Positions 7,194-15,942 are shown, counted from the stretch's first letter. The stretch: DNA of 46,420 nt from JBBRTJ01 sp038244535 (GCA_038244535.1 JBBRTJ010000015.1:1-46420), one strand, 5' to 3'. A program made the numbers and translations. The notes: generated by a model not told the origin, from the sequence alone.

Positions 7194-8513
7194 ATGAAGG
7201 CACGAACACGAGCCAGGATGGCGACGGTGGTGGTCGCGAGCGCAGGGTTGCTGCTCGTCATTGCGGGCGTGGCCGGAGCGACAGTGACACCGCCCACTGG
7301 GGCGTTGTCGATCGCCGCTGGCGCCAGCGGGAACGAGAACCTGACGATCTCGGTGCCGGCAGGCACCACACCGAACGTCGACATCGAGTTCGTCGTCGAC
7401 ACGACGGGCAGCATGGCAGGGGGCATCGCTCGGGCCCAGGCCGACGCCATCGCCATCGTCACGGGCGTCCAAGCGGTCATCCCCGGAGCGCAGTTCGCCG
7501 TGGTGCAGTTCAAGGACAGCACCGATGCGATCGAGTACCGGGTCGAGCAGTCGATGACCGCGTCGGCGAGCGCTGTCTCGGCCGCGCTCAACACGCTGTC
7601 GGCAACGGGTGGTGCTGACAATCCGGAAGCCCAGAACACCGTCTTCCACAACAGCGCGACGCCCGTCACCGGTGGGTCGATCGGCTGGCGGGCCGGATCG
7701 AGGTCGTTCGTCATCGTGCTGACCGACTCCGAGCCTCATGGTGCCGGTAGCGCCGGCGTCGCGGGCTGTGTCGACACGAGCGCTGATCCCCACGGTTTGA
7801 ACACCGCCACGGTGCTGGCCGAGGCGAAGGCCGCGTTGCGAACGATCTTCATGGTCCTCGAGCCCGGAGCCCAGACGTCGTCGCTCGCTTGCTACCAGGG
7901 CATCGCGGCCCGAGGCTACGCCGGCGGCCAGGGAGTCAATGGCGGCGTCAACCTCGCCCCGCAGATCCTCGCCCTCGTGACGGGCGCTACCACGACGGTC
8001 ACCGACCTGCACCTCAGCGTCGCCTCGGCCACGCCGGTGCCGGCCGCGGCGTCGTGGATCACCTCGACGCCGCCGTCGTTCGGTCCACTGGCGACGCCCT
8101 TCACGGTGACGGCCAAGGTCACGGCGACGGTCCCGGCGGCGACGCCAGCGGGGACCTACGTGTTCGACCTCGTCGCACTTGCTGATGGCGCCGATGTGGG
8201 CCACCACGTGCTCACCATCACCGTTGGTGGGGGCGGCGCCGACACGACGCCCCCGAGCTGCGCCAAGACGTCGTTCACCGGCATGCCGGACACGATCTAC
8301 ATCACCATGCAGGACGGCGGCAGCGGCATGGCGTCCATCGTCGTGGCCAGCACGACCAACGCCACGGTGACGATTCCGGCCTTCACCGCCGGCACCACGG
8401 CGCCACTGGTTGTGAAGGTCTCCAAGGTGACATTCGGCGCCGGCCAGGCGAAGTTCGTGCTCACCGACGTTGCCGGCAACGTCAGCCGGTGCGACCCCTA
8501 CATCAAGCGGTGA
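7194..8513 (+). CDS. Secreted von Willebrand factor A-domain protein
   Basis: The 439-residue product starts at an ATG preceded by GGAGGG (7184-7189), so this message has a leader. Residues 1 to about 29 form a signal peptide (RMATVVVASAGLLLVIAGV). The VWA domain follows: FVVDTTGSMAG is the MIDAS DxTxS-type motif, and LTDSEPHG supplies the later aspartate. Two Ig-like or beta-sandwich segments follow, the second after a DTTPPSCAKT linker. A late cysteine (VSRCDPY) may pair with the cysteine in PSCAKT. The role is probably extracellular adhesion or metal-dependent ligand binding. There is no obvious sortase motif. Its stop codon overlaps the 3' end of the convergent HIT gene by 11 nt. Confidence 0.85.
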   Translation: MKARTRARMATVVVASAGLLLVIAGVAGATVTPPTGALSIAAGASGNENLTISVPAGTTPNVDIEFVVDTTGSMAGGIARAQADAIAIVTGVQAVIPGAQFAVVQFKDSTDAIEYRVEQSMTASASAVSAALNTLSATGGADNPEAQNTVFHNSATPVTGGSIGWRAGSRSFVIVLTDSEPHGAGSAGVAGCVDTSADPHGLNTATVLAEAKAALRTIFMVLEPGAQTSSLACYQGIAARGYAGGQGVNGGVNLAPQILALVTGATTTVTDLHLSVASATPVPAAASWITSTPPSFGPLATPFTVTAKVTATVPAATPAGTYVFDLVALADGADVGHHVLTITVGGGGADTTPPSCAKTSFTGMPDTIYITMQDGGSGMASIVVASTTNATVTIPAFTAGTTAPLVVKVSKVTFGAGQAKFVLTDVAGNVSRCDPYIKR

Positions 8514-8916
8514 GCCCCAAGGCCCTCAGCTCAGCTCGGATCGGCACTGCTGCCGCCTCGAGCTGAGCGGGGGTCACGGACCCGGCGGCATTGGCGAAGC
8601 TGAGGTGGTGCATGCCCTCCATGGGGATCACGTTGACATGGGCGTGCGGCACCTCGAAGCCGGCGATGATCAAGCCGATCCGCTCGCAGCCGAACGCGCG
8701 CTGCTGCGCCTGCCCGATGGACTGGCTGACCGTCATGAGGTGAGCGGCGTCGGCGGTCGGCAGGTCGATCCAGTGGTCCACTTCGGCGATCGGCACCACG
8801 AGCACGTGGCCGGTGTTGATCGGGTTGATCGACAGGAAGGCGACGCACGTCTGATCCCGCCAGACGAAGGTTCCGGGGATGTCGCCGTCGATGATGCGGG
8901 TGAAGATCGTCGGCAT
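8503..8916 (-). CDS. HIT-family nucleotide hydrolase/transferase
   Basis: This 137-residue histidine-triad protein has the family's fold signature: IFTRIIDGDIPG at the N-terminus, INTGHVLVVP in the middle, and the triad region PHAHVNVIPM at 90-99. The middle histidine (H93), which serves as the nucleophile in HIT enzymes, is present, but the third triad histidine is Asn (H91-A-H93-V-N95). Such variants exist among HIT relatives, and activity is still plausible. The ATG at 8916 overlaps the SDR stop by one base (TGATG), so the two are translationally coupled. Longer upstream starts in this frame read through the SDR gene and lack coding character. The likely substrate is a nucleoside phosphoramidate or dinucleoside polyphosphate. 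Confidence 0.9.
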   Translation of the reverse strand: MPTIFTRIIDGDIPGTFVWRDQTCVAFLSINPINTGHVLVVPIAEVDHWIDLPTADAAHLMTVSQSIGQAQQRAFGCERIGLIIAGFEVPHAHVNVIPMEGMHHLSFANAAGSVTPAQLEAAAVPIRAELRALGLTA

Positions 8917-9728
8917 CAGGCGAAGCCCCCGCTCACGCTCATGACCTCGCCGGTGCAGTAGCTGGCCGCAGGCCCGGCGAGAAAGGCGACCATGGCAGCG
9001 ATCTCGGTGTCGAGAGCGAGGCGCCCCATCGGGATGCCCGCGGTGATGACCGTGCGCATCAGGTCGTTCATCGGGGCGAGCAGCGGTGTGTCGACCCAGC
9101 CCGGGCAGATGGCGTTCACCCGCACGCCGAACGGGGCGACGTCGAGCGCCGCTGCCTTGGTGAGGGCGATGATCCCGGCTTTGGCCACCGAGTAGTGGGC
9201 GGCACCTGCCGCTGGGTGGAGGCCGAGGACCGAGGAGATGTTGATCACCGAGCCTCGTCGAGCCGGCGTCATGTGGCGAAGGGCGGCGCGCGTGCCGTAG
9301 AAGGTGCCATCGAGATGAACCCGCAGCATGCGGGACCACGATGCATCGTCGAGGTTCACGATGCAGTCGAGCGGCACCATCTCGTTGAGGCGACCTTCGA
9401 CGCGCAGCTGCTGGTTGGCCACACCCTGGGCGAAGCGGGGCTCGTCGGGCGGGGGAGCGATGCCGGCGTTGTTCACCACGATGTCAAGGCGGCCGTGAGC
9501 CCTCACGATGTCATCGACGGCGAGGTCGAAGGTCGCGCTGTCGGACACGTCGAACACGATCGGTTCGCCGTGGGTCTCGTTGGCCAGCATCTCGGCTGCG
9601 CGCGGCGACACGTCGTTGACCACGACGTGCGCTCCTCGCTCGGCCAGCGCCCGGCACGCGGCGGCGCCGAGGCCCGAACCCCCACCCGTGACCAGCGCGA
9701 TCTGGCCGCTCAGCTCGTTGGTGCTCAT
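8916..9728 (-). CDS. Short-chain dehydrogenase/reductase (classical SDR)
   Basis: The 270-residue protein is a classical SDR. The cofactor loop TGGGSGLG is at 14-21, NNAG at 86-89, the active-site serine in INISS (165/166), and the Y179-x3-K183 catalytic pair in HYSVAKAG. NDV after the second beta strand is compatible with NAD(H) preference. The start at 9728 was chosen over 9749 because a TACAGT box lies 6 nt upstream and because sequence similarity starts around here. An insertion of about 25 residues after NNAG (residues 92-122) is longer than usual for the family. It is the first gene of a two-gene operon with the HIT protein. The substrate is unknown. Confidence 0.9.
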   Translation of the reverse strand: MSTNELSGQIALVTGGGSGLGAAACRALAERGAHVVVNDVSPRAAEMLANETHGEPIVFDVSDSATFDLAVDDIVRAHGRLDIVVNNAGIAPPPDEPRFAQGVANQQLRVEGRLNEMVPLDCIVNLDDASWSRMLRVHLDGTFYGTRAALRHMTPARRGSVINISSVLGLHPAAGAAHYSVAKAGIIALTKAAALDVAPFGVRVNAICPGWVDTPLLAPMNDLMRTVITAGIPMGRLALDTEIAAMVAFLAGPAASYCTGEVMSVSGGFA

Positions 9729-9734
9729 GGGGCG

Positions 9735-9740
9735 ACTGTA
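9735..9740 (-). promoter_or_regulatory. Candidate -10 box (TACAGT) of the SDR-HIT operon
   Basis: TACAGT on the minus strand ends 6 nt before the ATG at 9728. Confidence 0.5.
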
Positions 9741-9787
9741 GGCAACCAACGGCGGTCAGAGCCCAGCCCGCGCCGGTCGGACGTGCC

Positions 9788-9793
9788 TACGCT
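9788..9793 (+). promoter_or_regulatory. Candidate -10 box (TACGCT) of the pgsA-like gene
   Basis: TACGCT ends 7 nt before the ATG at 9801. Confidence 0.5.
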
Positions 9794-9800
9794 GCCGCCC

Positions 9801-10403
9801 ATGACGATCGCAACCGTCCGGCGGGGCGAGGACCGCATCTTGACGGTCCCGAACGTGATCACGGTCGTTCGGCTCCTGTGCATCCCGCTGTTCTTGTGGC
9901 TGCTGTTCGTGGTCGACGACAAGCAGGCGGCAGCCTGGCTCCTGGGGGGCCTCGGCGCCACCGACTGGGTCGACGGGTTCATCGCCCGCCGCTTCGACCA
10001 GGTGAGCGAGCTGGGCAAGGTCCTTGATCCGACCGCTGATCGGATCTTGTTCATCGTGTGCGTCACCGCCATCGTGATCGACGGCTCCGCGCCCGTGGGG
10101 ATCGCGTTGCTGGTGGTTGCACGCGAAGTCGTCGTGGGCGCCACCATGGCCGGCCTCACCATGTTCTGCGGCATGAAGCGCTTCGACGTGCAGTGGGTGG
10201 GCAAGCTCGGCACCTTCTGCCTGATGTTCGCCTTTCCGCTGTGGCTGATGGGGTCGTCCGAGGCGTCGTGGGCTGATCAGGCGTGGATCCTCGGGTGGGG
10301 CTTCGGCCTCGTCGGCGCCTTCTTCTCGCTCTACAGCGCAGTCACCTACGTTCCACTCATCCGCCATGCCCTCTCCGAGGGCAGAGAGGTTGCTCCCTCA
10401 TGA
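9801..10403 (+). CDS. CDP-alcohol phosphatidyltransferase (PgsA-like)
   Basis: The 200-residue integral membrane enzyme carries the full CDP-alcohol phosphatidyltransferase signature D-x2-DG-x2-AR-x8-G-x3-D-x3-D, seen as DWVDGFIARRF followed by GKVLDPTADR. It joins a CDP-diacylglycerol lipid to an alcohol. The PNVITVVRLLCIPLF opening is typical of phosphatidylglycerophosphate synthases, and the position upstream of gcvH resembles mycobacterial pgsA2, so glycerol 3-phosphate is the most likely acceptor. A cardiolipin synthase of the actinobacterial type remains possible. About five or six hydrophobic segments are visible. The reading frame extends well upstream, but coding similarity begins at 9801. 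Its TGA overlaps the next gene (ATGA at 10400), so the two are coupled. Confidence 0.88.
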   Translation: MTIATVRRGEDRILTVPNVITVVRLLCIPLFLWLLFVVDDKQAAAWLLGGLGATDWVDGFIARRFDQVSELGKVLDPTADRILFIVCVTAIVIDGSAPVGIALLVVAREVVVGATMAGLTMFCGMKRFDVQWVGKLGTFCLMFAFPLWLMGSSEASWADQAWILGWGFGLVGAFFSLYSAVTYVPLIRHALSEGREVAPS

Positions 10404-12883
10404 AGGCCGTGATCATGGCGGGGGGCGAAGGCACCCGCCTACGCCCTCTCACGTCGAACGCCCCCAAGCCGATGCTGCCCGTGGCCAATCGCCCGATGAT
10501 GGAGCACGTCGTGGATCTGTTGAAGCGTCACGGGTTCGACGAGATCGTCGTCACCGTGGCGTTCATGGCCAACGCCATCAAGAACCACTTCGGAGACGGA
10601 TCCGAGTTCGGGGTGTCGATGGTCTACGCCAACGAGCCGACGCCGCTCGGCACCGCCGGCTCAGTGCGCAACGCCATGGAGTTCCTCGACGAGCGGTTCC
10701 TCGTCATCTCGGGCGATGTGATCACCGACCTCGACCTCGGCAAGATCGTCGCCTACCACGACGAGCGCAAGGCGATGGCCACGATCGGGCTCTACCAGGT
10801 CCCGAACCCGCTCGAGTTCGGCATCGTCATCACGCGTGAGGACGGAACGATCGAGCGCTTCCTCGAGAAGCCCACCTGGGGCCAGGTGTTCAGCGACACG
10901 GTCAACACGGGCATCTACGTGCTCGACCCGGGCATCTTTGACTACATCGCCCCCAACCGCTCGGTCGACTTCTCGAGCGAGGTCTTCCCCGCTCTGCTGG
11001 CCGACGGCAAGCCGCTCTACGGCAGCGTGGCTGAGGGCTACTGGGAGGACGTGGGGACGCTCGACGCCTACCTGTCGTCGCACAAGGACGTACTCGACCA
11101 GAAGGTCGTGCTCGACATCCCCGGGTTCAAGATCAGTGAGGGCGTGTGGATCGGCGAGGGTGCCGAGATCTCGCCCGACGCGCAGGTCGTCGGGCCGGCG
11201 GTGATCGGTGCCGGCTGCCGCGTCGAAGCGGGCACCCGCATCGGCGAGTACGTGGTGCTGGGCAGCAACAGTCGCGTCCGGGAGAACGCGATCATCGACC
11301 GCTCCGTCATCCACGAGAACGTCTACGTCGCTTCTGGGGTCCGCATCCGGGGCGCGGTCATCGGGCGCAGCTCCGACATCCGCACCAATGCCCGTCTCGA
11401 CGAGGGTGTGGTCCTTGGTGACGAGGTCTTCGTCGGCGACAACGCCGTCATCGGCTCCGACGTGAAGGTGTACCCGTTCAAGACGATCGAGACCGGCGCG
11501 ATCGTCAACTCCTCGATCGTCTGGGAGTCGCGAGGAGCCCGCAGCCTCTTCGGGCGCCATGGCGTCTCGGGTCTCGCCAACGTCGACATCACCCCCGAAC
11601 TGGCCGCCAAGCTGGCGATGGCCTATGGCACCTCGCTCAAGAAGGGCACCACGGTGGTGACCTCGCGCGACTCGAGCCGGTCAGCTCGGATGCTGAAGCG
11701 AGCGATGATGGCGGGGTTGAACGCGGCTGGAGTCGACGTGCTCGACCTCGAGGTGGCGTCCATGCCGGTCACCAGGTACCTCGTGCGCTCGCCCCGCGCC
11801 ATGGGGGGGCTGTCCGTGCGCCTCCAGTCGCACGACCCGCAGTCGGTCGTGGTGCGCTTCTTTGACTCCACCGGCGCCGACCTCAGCGAGGACGGCCAGC
11901 GCAAGATCGAGCGGCTCTTCCAGCGCGAGGACTACCGCCGGGTGTTCCCCGCCGAGATCGGCGACATCAACGTGCCGCTTCGCGCCCTCGAGGAGTACAC
12001 CTCTGAGCTGGCCTCCACCGTCGATGCCAGCGCCATCGCCCAGAGCGGGTTCAAGCTCGTGGTCGACTACTCCTACGGGGCGACCTCGTTCGTCATGCCC
12101 AACGTGCTGTCGAAGGCCCACGCCGACGTCCTTGCCGTCAACCCGTATGCCTCGACCGGTGGCGTGATCTCCTTCGACCCGGTTGCCGCGGCCGAGCGGG
12201 TGGGCGCGCTCGTGCGGGCCTCCGGGGCCCACCTTGGCGAGGTGCTGAACCCCGACGGCGAGCGTCTCACGCTCATCGACGACGAGGGCCACATCCTCAG
12301 CGACGTCGAGGCGCTCCTGGCCTTCGTCGAGCTGGTCAGCGGCTACCTGATGGGCGACACGATCGCCCTGCCGGTCCGGTGCACCTCGAAAGCCGCCGAG
12401 CTCGCCGGCGCCAAGGGCGTTCGTGTGCTGTCGACCAAGAGCACCTCGGCCGCCCTCATGGATGCGGCGATCGACCCCCGGGTCGGCTTCGCCGCCGACG
12501 GCGAGGGCGGCTTCATCCTTCCCGGGTTCCTGCCTGCCTTCGATGCCGCTGCTGCCCTCGTCAAGGTCCTCGACCTCCTGGCCCGCAGCGGGCGCCGCCT
12601 GTCCGAGGTGGTGGCCGGCCTGCCCCGGGTCCACATGGCCCACGAGACGGTCGTGACGCCGTGGGACCAAAAGGGCATGGTGATGCGCAGCCTCGTCGAG
12701 CACGCCAACCGCGAACTGGTGCTCGTCGACGGTGTCAAGGTGATCCACGATGGTGCCTGGGCGCTGGCGCTGCCCGATCCCGAGGAACCCGTCACCCACG
12801 TGTGGGCCGAGGCCGGCAGTGATGGCGACGCCCGCCGGCTGGCCCAGGAGTACGTCCGCCGCATCCGCCAGATGCTGCGCTGA
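10400..12883 (+). CDS. Sugar-phosphate nucleotidyltransferase / phosphomannomutase-like fusion protein
   Basis: The 827-residue protein joins three modules. Residues 1 to about 235 are a nucleotidyltransferase of the mannose-1-phosphate guanylyltransferase type (GGEGTRLRPLT at 8-18, SGDVITDLD at 104-112, FLEKP, WEDVGT). Residues about 245-375 are left-handed beta-helix hexapeptide repeats. Residues about 383-827 resemble phosphomannomutase (LFGRHGVSG, LTPEL-like ITPELAAKLA, SRDSSRSARML, DGEGGF). The mutase catalytic loops are altered: the phosphoserine loop is QSHDP (S477) rather than the usual SHNP, and the metal loop reads LNPDGER at 616-622 instead of DGDGDR. The N-terminal half should make an NDP-sugar, probably GDP-mannose for glycoconjugates. 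The C-terminal half may be weakly active or regulatory. It is translationally coupled to the upstream lipid gene. Confidence 0.88.
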   Translation: MKAVIMAGGEGTRLRPLTSNAPKPMLPVANRPMMEHVVDLLKRHGFDEIVVTVAFMANAIKNHFGDGSEFGVSMVYANEPTPLGTAGSVRNAMEFLDERFLVISGDVITDLDLGKIVAYHDERKAMATIGLYQVPNPLEFGIVITREDGTIERFLEKPTWGQVFSDTVNTGIYVLDPGIFDYIAPNRSVDFSSEVFPALLADGKPLYGSVAEGYWEDVGTLDAYLSSHKDVLDQKVVLDIPGFKISEGVWIGEGAEISPDAQVVGPAVIGAGCRVEAGTRIGEYVVLGSNSRVRENAIIDRSVIHENVYVASGVRIRGAVIGRSSDIRTNARLDEGVVLGDEVFVGDNAVIGSDVKVYPFKTIETGAIVNSSIVWESRGARSLFGRHGVSGLANVDITPELAAKLAMAYGTSLKKGTTVVTSRDSSRSARMLKRAMMAGLNAAGVDVLDLEVASMPVTRYLVRSPRAMGGLSVRLQSHDPQSVVVRFFDSTGADLSEDGQRKIERLFQREDYRRVFPAEIGDINVPLRALEEYTSELASTVDASAIAQSGFKLVVDYSYGATSFVMPNVLSKAHADVLAVNPYASTGGVISFDPVAAAERVGALVRASGAHLGEVLNPDGERLTLIDDEGHILSDVEALLAFVELVSGYLMGDTIALPVRCTSKAAELAGAKGVRVLSTKSTSAALMDAAIDPRVGFAADGEGGFILPGFLPAFDAAAALVKVLDLLARSGRRLSEVVAGLPRVHMAHETVVTPWDQKGMVMRSLVEHANRELVLVDGVKVIHDGAWALALPDPEEPVTHVWAEAGSDGDARRLAQEYVRRIRQMLR

Positions 12884-12913
12884 CCGGCCGCACGCCGTGG
12901 TGGGCGGCGAGGG

Positions 12914-12919
12914 TAACGT
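12914..12919 (+). promoter_or_regulatory. Candidate -10 box (TAACGT) of gcvH
   Basis: TAACGT ends 7 nt before the ATG at 12927, which suggests that the gcvH-garA-ftsR run has its own leaderless promoter separate from the upstream sugar gene. Confidence 0.6.
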
Positions 12920-12926
12920 CCGGCCC

Positions 12927-13307
12927 ATGAACGTGCCTGACGGACTCCTCTACTCCGTAGACCACGAGTGGGCCCGCCGCGAGGGCAACCGGGTGTGCAT
13001 CGGCATCACCGACTACGCCCAGGACGCCCTCGGTGACGTCGTCTACGTCCAAGTGCCCGCTGTCGGCGCGATCCTCGCGGCGGGCGAGTCGTTCAGCGAG
13101 GTCGAGTCGACCAAGAGCGTGTCCGACATCTACGCACCGGTGGCAGGCACCGTCGTCGAGGTGAACGACTCGCTGTCCGACCACCCTGAGCAGGTCAACA
13201 ACGAGCCGTACGGCGCCGGCTGGCTGTGCGTGATCGAGGTCGCCGACGTCGGCGAGCTCTCGACCCTGCTGAGTGCCGCTGACTACCGCACCTTGTTGGA
13301 GGGCTGA
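12927..13307 (+). CDS. gcvH: Glycine cleavage system H protein
   Basis: The 126-residue lipoyl carrier protein shuttles the aminomethyl group between GcvP and GcvT. The lipoyl-lysine is K63 in the motif EVESTKSVSDIYAP. The N-terminal YSVDHEWARREG and the glycine-rich DALGDVVYVQVP hairpin are family hallmarks, as is NNEPYGAGWLC near the C-terminus. The start is supported by the TAACGT box 7 nt upstream. It is followed after 4 nt by the FHA gene, the same order as mycobacterial gcvH-garA. gcvT and gcvP lie 3.5 kb and 5 kb downstream, so three of the four subunits of the system are in this window; lipoamide dehydrogenase is not. Confidence 0.97.
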   Translation: MNVPDGLLYSVDHEWARREGNRVCIGITDYAQDALGDVVYVQVPAVGAILAAGESFSEVESTKSVSDIYAPVAGTVVEVNDSLSDHPEQVNNEPYGAGWLCVIEVADVGELSTLLSAADYRTLLEG

Positions 13308-13311
13308 AGCG

Positions 13312-13809
13312 GTGACCGCCGGAGGCATCTTCTGCAACCGGTGCGGGCACCGGAACCCGCTGGCTTCGAACTTCTGCTCGTCCTGCGGCGCCCCCCTCGA
13401 CATCGCCCTCGTCGATGACCGAACGGTCTCGTTCCCCCCTGTCGATCCTGGCCAGGACTCGGCGGGCGCCCACGACGACACCGTGATCGATCTCGACGAC
13501 GTCCCCGCCGACGCCGGCGTGCTGCTCGTGCGCAGCGGACCCGAGGCCGGGCTGCGCATCGAGCTACGCGTGCCCATCACCCACCTCGGGCGTCACCCTG
13601 ACAGCGAGGTCTTCCTCGACGACATCACCGTCTCGCGACGTCACGTCGAGGTTGAGCGTTCGGGTCGTGGCTACGTCGTGCGCGACGTCGGGTCGCTGAA
13701 CGGCACCTACCTCAACCACGAACGCATCGATGAGGCCCCGCTCCAGAACGGCGACGAGCTCCAGATCGGCAAGTTCAAGCTCGTGTTCCTCGCCAGCGCG
13801 GGTGCGTGA
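13312..13809 (+). CDS. garA: GarA-like FHA-domain protein with N-terminal zinc ribbon
   Basis: The 165-residue protein starts at a GTG 4 nt after gcvH. Residues 8-25 form a treble-clef or zinc ribbon (CNRCG, then CSSCG). A flexible, acidic segment holds two threonine sites (DDRTVSF, DDTVIDLDD). The C-terminal FHA domain has all phosphothreonine-binding signatures: GRHPDSE, SRRHVEVE and GSLNGTYLN, ending QIGKFKLVFL, very close to mycobacterial GarA. In mycobacteria GarA is phosphorylated near its N-terminus by PknB/PknG and switches glutamate and 2-oxoglutarate metabolism. The gene order here supports the same role. The zinc ribbon is not part of M. tuberculosis GarA as I recall it, so the input side of the switch may differ. 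Confidence 0.9.
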   Translation: MTAGGIFCNRCGHRNPLASNFCSSCGAPLDIALVDDRTVSFPPVDPGQDSAGAHDDTVIDLDDVPADAGVLLVRSGPEAGLRIELRVPITHLGRHPDSEVFLDDITVSRRHVEVERSGRGYVVRDVGSLNGTYLNHERIDEAPLQNGDELQIGKFKLVFLASAGA

Positions 13810-13812
13810 CCG

Positions 13813-14685
13813 GTGGCCGAGCGCAGCTACCTGTCGATCGGTGAGGTCTTAGCGCTGCTGCACGACGAGTTTCCCGACGTCACGATCTCCAAGATCCGCT
13901 TCCTCGAGAGCCAGGGGCTGATTGATCCCGAGCGCACCCCCTCGGGCTACCGCAAGTTCTACGACGCCGACACCGAACGGCTCCGCTACATCCTGCGCGA
14001 GCAGAAGGAGCGGTTCTTGCCCCTCAAGGTGATTCGTGACCGGCTCGACACCGATGGCGAGAATGAGCCGGTCGACGAGGTGGTGCTCGTCAGCACCGAT
14101 CCGACGGTGACCGCCGTCGCTGCGGGGCCAGCCGTCACCGTGCCGGTGGCCTCGTTGGGAGCGAGCGCCGAACGGATCCCGGCGTGGATGCAGCGCGTCA
14201 GAGGTGAGCGACCCGAAACCATGGCGGCCGCCTCCGAGCCGGGTCGGGCGCCCGCACCGAGCGGCAACGGCCGTCGCCGCAGCCTGGCCGAGGCGGGGAC
14301 GTCGGTGAGCCTCACGTTCGACGAGCTGGCGATGGCGAGTGGTCTCACCGCCGAGTCGCTCAAGGCGCTCGAAGGGTACGGCCTCCTGGCCGGCCGCTCG
14401 GTTGGCCCCGACACTTACTACGACGAGACGGCGCTCGTGGTGGCACGCACCGCGGCCCGCTTCCTCGCCTACGGCGTCGAGCCCCGCCACCTGCGCCTGT
14501 TCCGCAACGCGGCCGACCGAGAGGTGGCGCTCATCGAGCAGGTGATCCTTCCCCTCGTGAAGCAGCGCAACCCGCAGGCCCGGGCGCAGGCGGTGGCATC
14601 CCTCGACGAGCTGACGCAGCTCGGCGGCTCGCTGCGTCAGGCCCTGGTGCGCGAAGCGTTGGCCTCCTACACCACCGGGCGCTGA
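13813..14685 (+). CDS. ftsR: MerR-family transcriptional regulator (FtsR/Rv1828-like)
   Basis: The 290-residue protein begins at a GTG 3 nt after the FHA gene. The N-terminal winged-helix MerR domain is clear: YLSIGEVLALLHDEFPDVT, SKIRFLESQGLIDPERTPSG and YRKFYDADTERLRYILREQ. A variable linker follows (residues about 85-155). A second helical domain (about 160-290: LTFDELAMASGLTAESLKAL, then ARFLAYGVEPRHLRLF) is typical of the actinobacterial Rv1828/FtsR group, which in corynebacteria activates cell-division genes. There are no metal-binding cysteines, so it is not a classical metal sensor. It is placed in an operon with gcvH and the GarA-like gene. Confidence 0.88.
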   Translation: MAERSYLSIGEVLALLHDEFPDVTISKIRFLESQGLIDPERTPSGYRKFYDADTERLRYILREQKERFLPLKVIRDRLDTDGENEPVDEVVLVSTDPTVTAVAAGPAVTVPVASLGASAERIPAWMQRVRGERPETMAAASEPGRAPAPSGNGRRRSLAEAGTSVSLTFDELAMASGLTAESLKALEGYGLLAGRSVGPDTYYDETALVVARTAARFLAYGVEPRHLRLFRNAADREVALIEQVILPLVKQRNPQARAQAVASLDELTQLGGSLRQALVREALASYTTGR

Positions 14686-14734
14686 CAGCCTCGGAGCGCA
14701 CGCTGGTCGTGCGGCCGGCCCAACCCAGCGGCGG

Positions 14735-14740
14735 TAGGGT
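14735..14740 (+). promoter_or_regulatory. Candidate -10 box (TAGGGT) of the bifunctional nuclease gene
   Basis: TAGGGT ends 7 nt before the ATG at 14748, in the 62-nt gap after ftsR. Confidence 0.55.
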
Positions 14741-14747
14741 TCTGACG

Positions 14748-15245
14748 ATGGTCGAGATGGAGCTCTTGGGAGTCCGCCTGGAGTTGCCGGTCAACACCCC
14801 GGTCGTCGTCCTGCAAGAGGTCGATGGCCAGCGGCGGTTGCTCCCGATCCTGATCGGGAACCAAGAGGCCTCGGCCATCGCCTATGCGTTGGAGGGCGTG
14901 ACCACGCCTCGGCCGCTCACCCACGACCTGATGAAGAACGTCCTCGACGAGGTCGGCATCACGGTGCTGCGCGTCGTGCTGACCGAGATGCGCGACCACA
15001 TCTACTACGCCGACCTCCAGCTCGAGCAGGGGGGCGAGGTGCACCACGTGTCGAGCCGACCCTCCGATGCCATCGCCCTGGCCGTGCGGGTGGGAGCCAC
15101 CGTGTATGCCGCCGAGGACCTCCTCGACGAGGTCGGCCAGGTCCCGGTGGTTGAGCCGGAGGGCGAGGCCGAGCAGCAGGCCGAGATCATCGAGGAGTTC
15201 CGGGACTTCATCGAGCACGTCTCGCCGGAGGACTTCGGCGCCTGA
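14748..15245 (+). CDS. Bifunctional nuclease (BFN/DUF151) family protein
   Basis: The 165-residue protein has the DUF151 core: LPILIGNQEASAIAYALEG, RPLTHDLMKNVL, YYADLQL and the motif SSRPSDAIALAVR. It then ends in an acidic C-terminal tail rich in Glu. Family members are described as nucleases in plants. In actinobacteria the gene sits between the two MerR regulators beside gcvH (Rv1829 in M. tuberculosis), and the same position is seen here. The start at 14748 gives the MVEMELLGVRLE opening shared by the family and lies 7 nt after a TAGGGT box; an upstream GTG at 14709 adds a non-conserved extension. The biochemical role in bacteria is unsettled. Confidence 0.9.
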   Translation: MVEMELLGVRLELPVNTPVVVLQEVDGQRRLLPILIGNQEASAIAYALEGVTTPRPLTHDLMKNVLDEVGITVLRVVLTEMRDHIYYADLQLEQGGEVHHVSSRPSDAIALAVRVGATVYAAEDLLDEVGQVPVVEPEGEAEQQAEIIEEFRDFIEHVSPEDFGA

Positions 15246-15378
15246 GCTGTGCTTCGGCGCTGTTCGTTGCTTGACGCCGCGCGCCGCCCTCCGTATCCTC
15301 CAAACGGCACGCTGGTAGTTACGGCGGCGTCATCCAAAGGTGGTCCCTCGCCCAGCCCGCGAGGTTCAGGAGGCAGTC

Positions 15379-15882
<504 letters not shown>

Positions 15883-15929
15883 GTCCGATCGGCGCACCGC
15901 AGGCGACCGGCGCCCGCTTGCGGTACCGC

Positions 15930-15935
15930 TAGACT
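15930..15935 (+). promoter_or_regulatory. Candidate -10 box (TAGACT) of the secreted protein gene at 15943
   Basis: TAGACT ends 7 nt before the ATG at 15943. Confidence 0.55.
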
Positions 15936-15942
15936 CACATCC

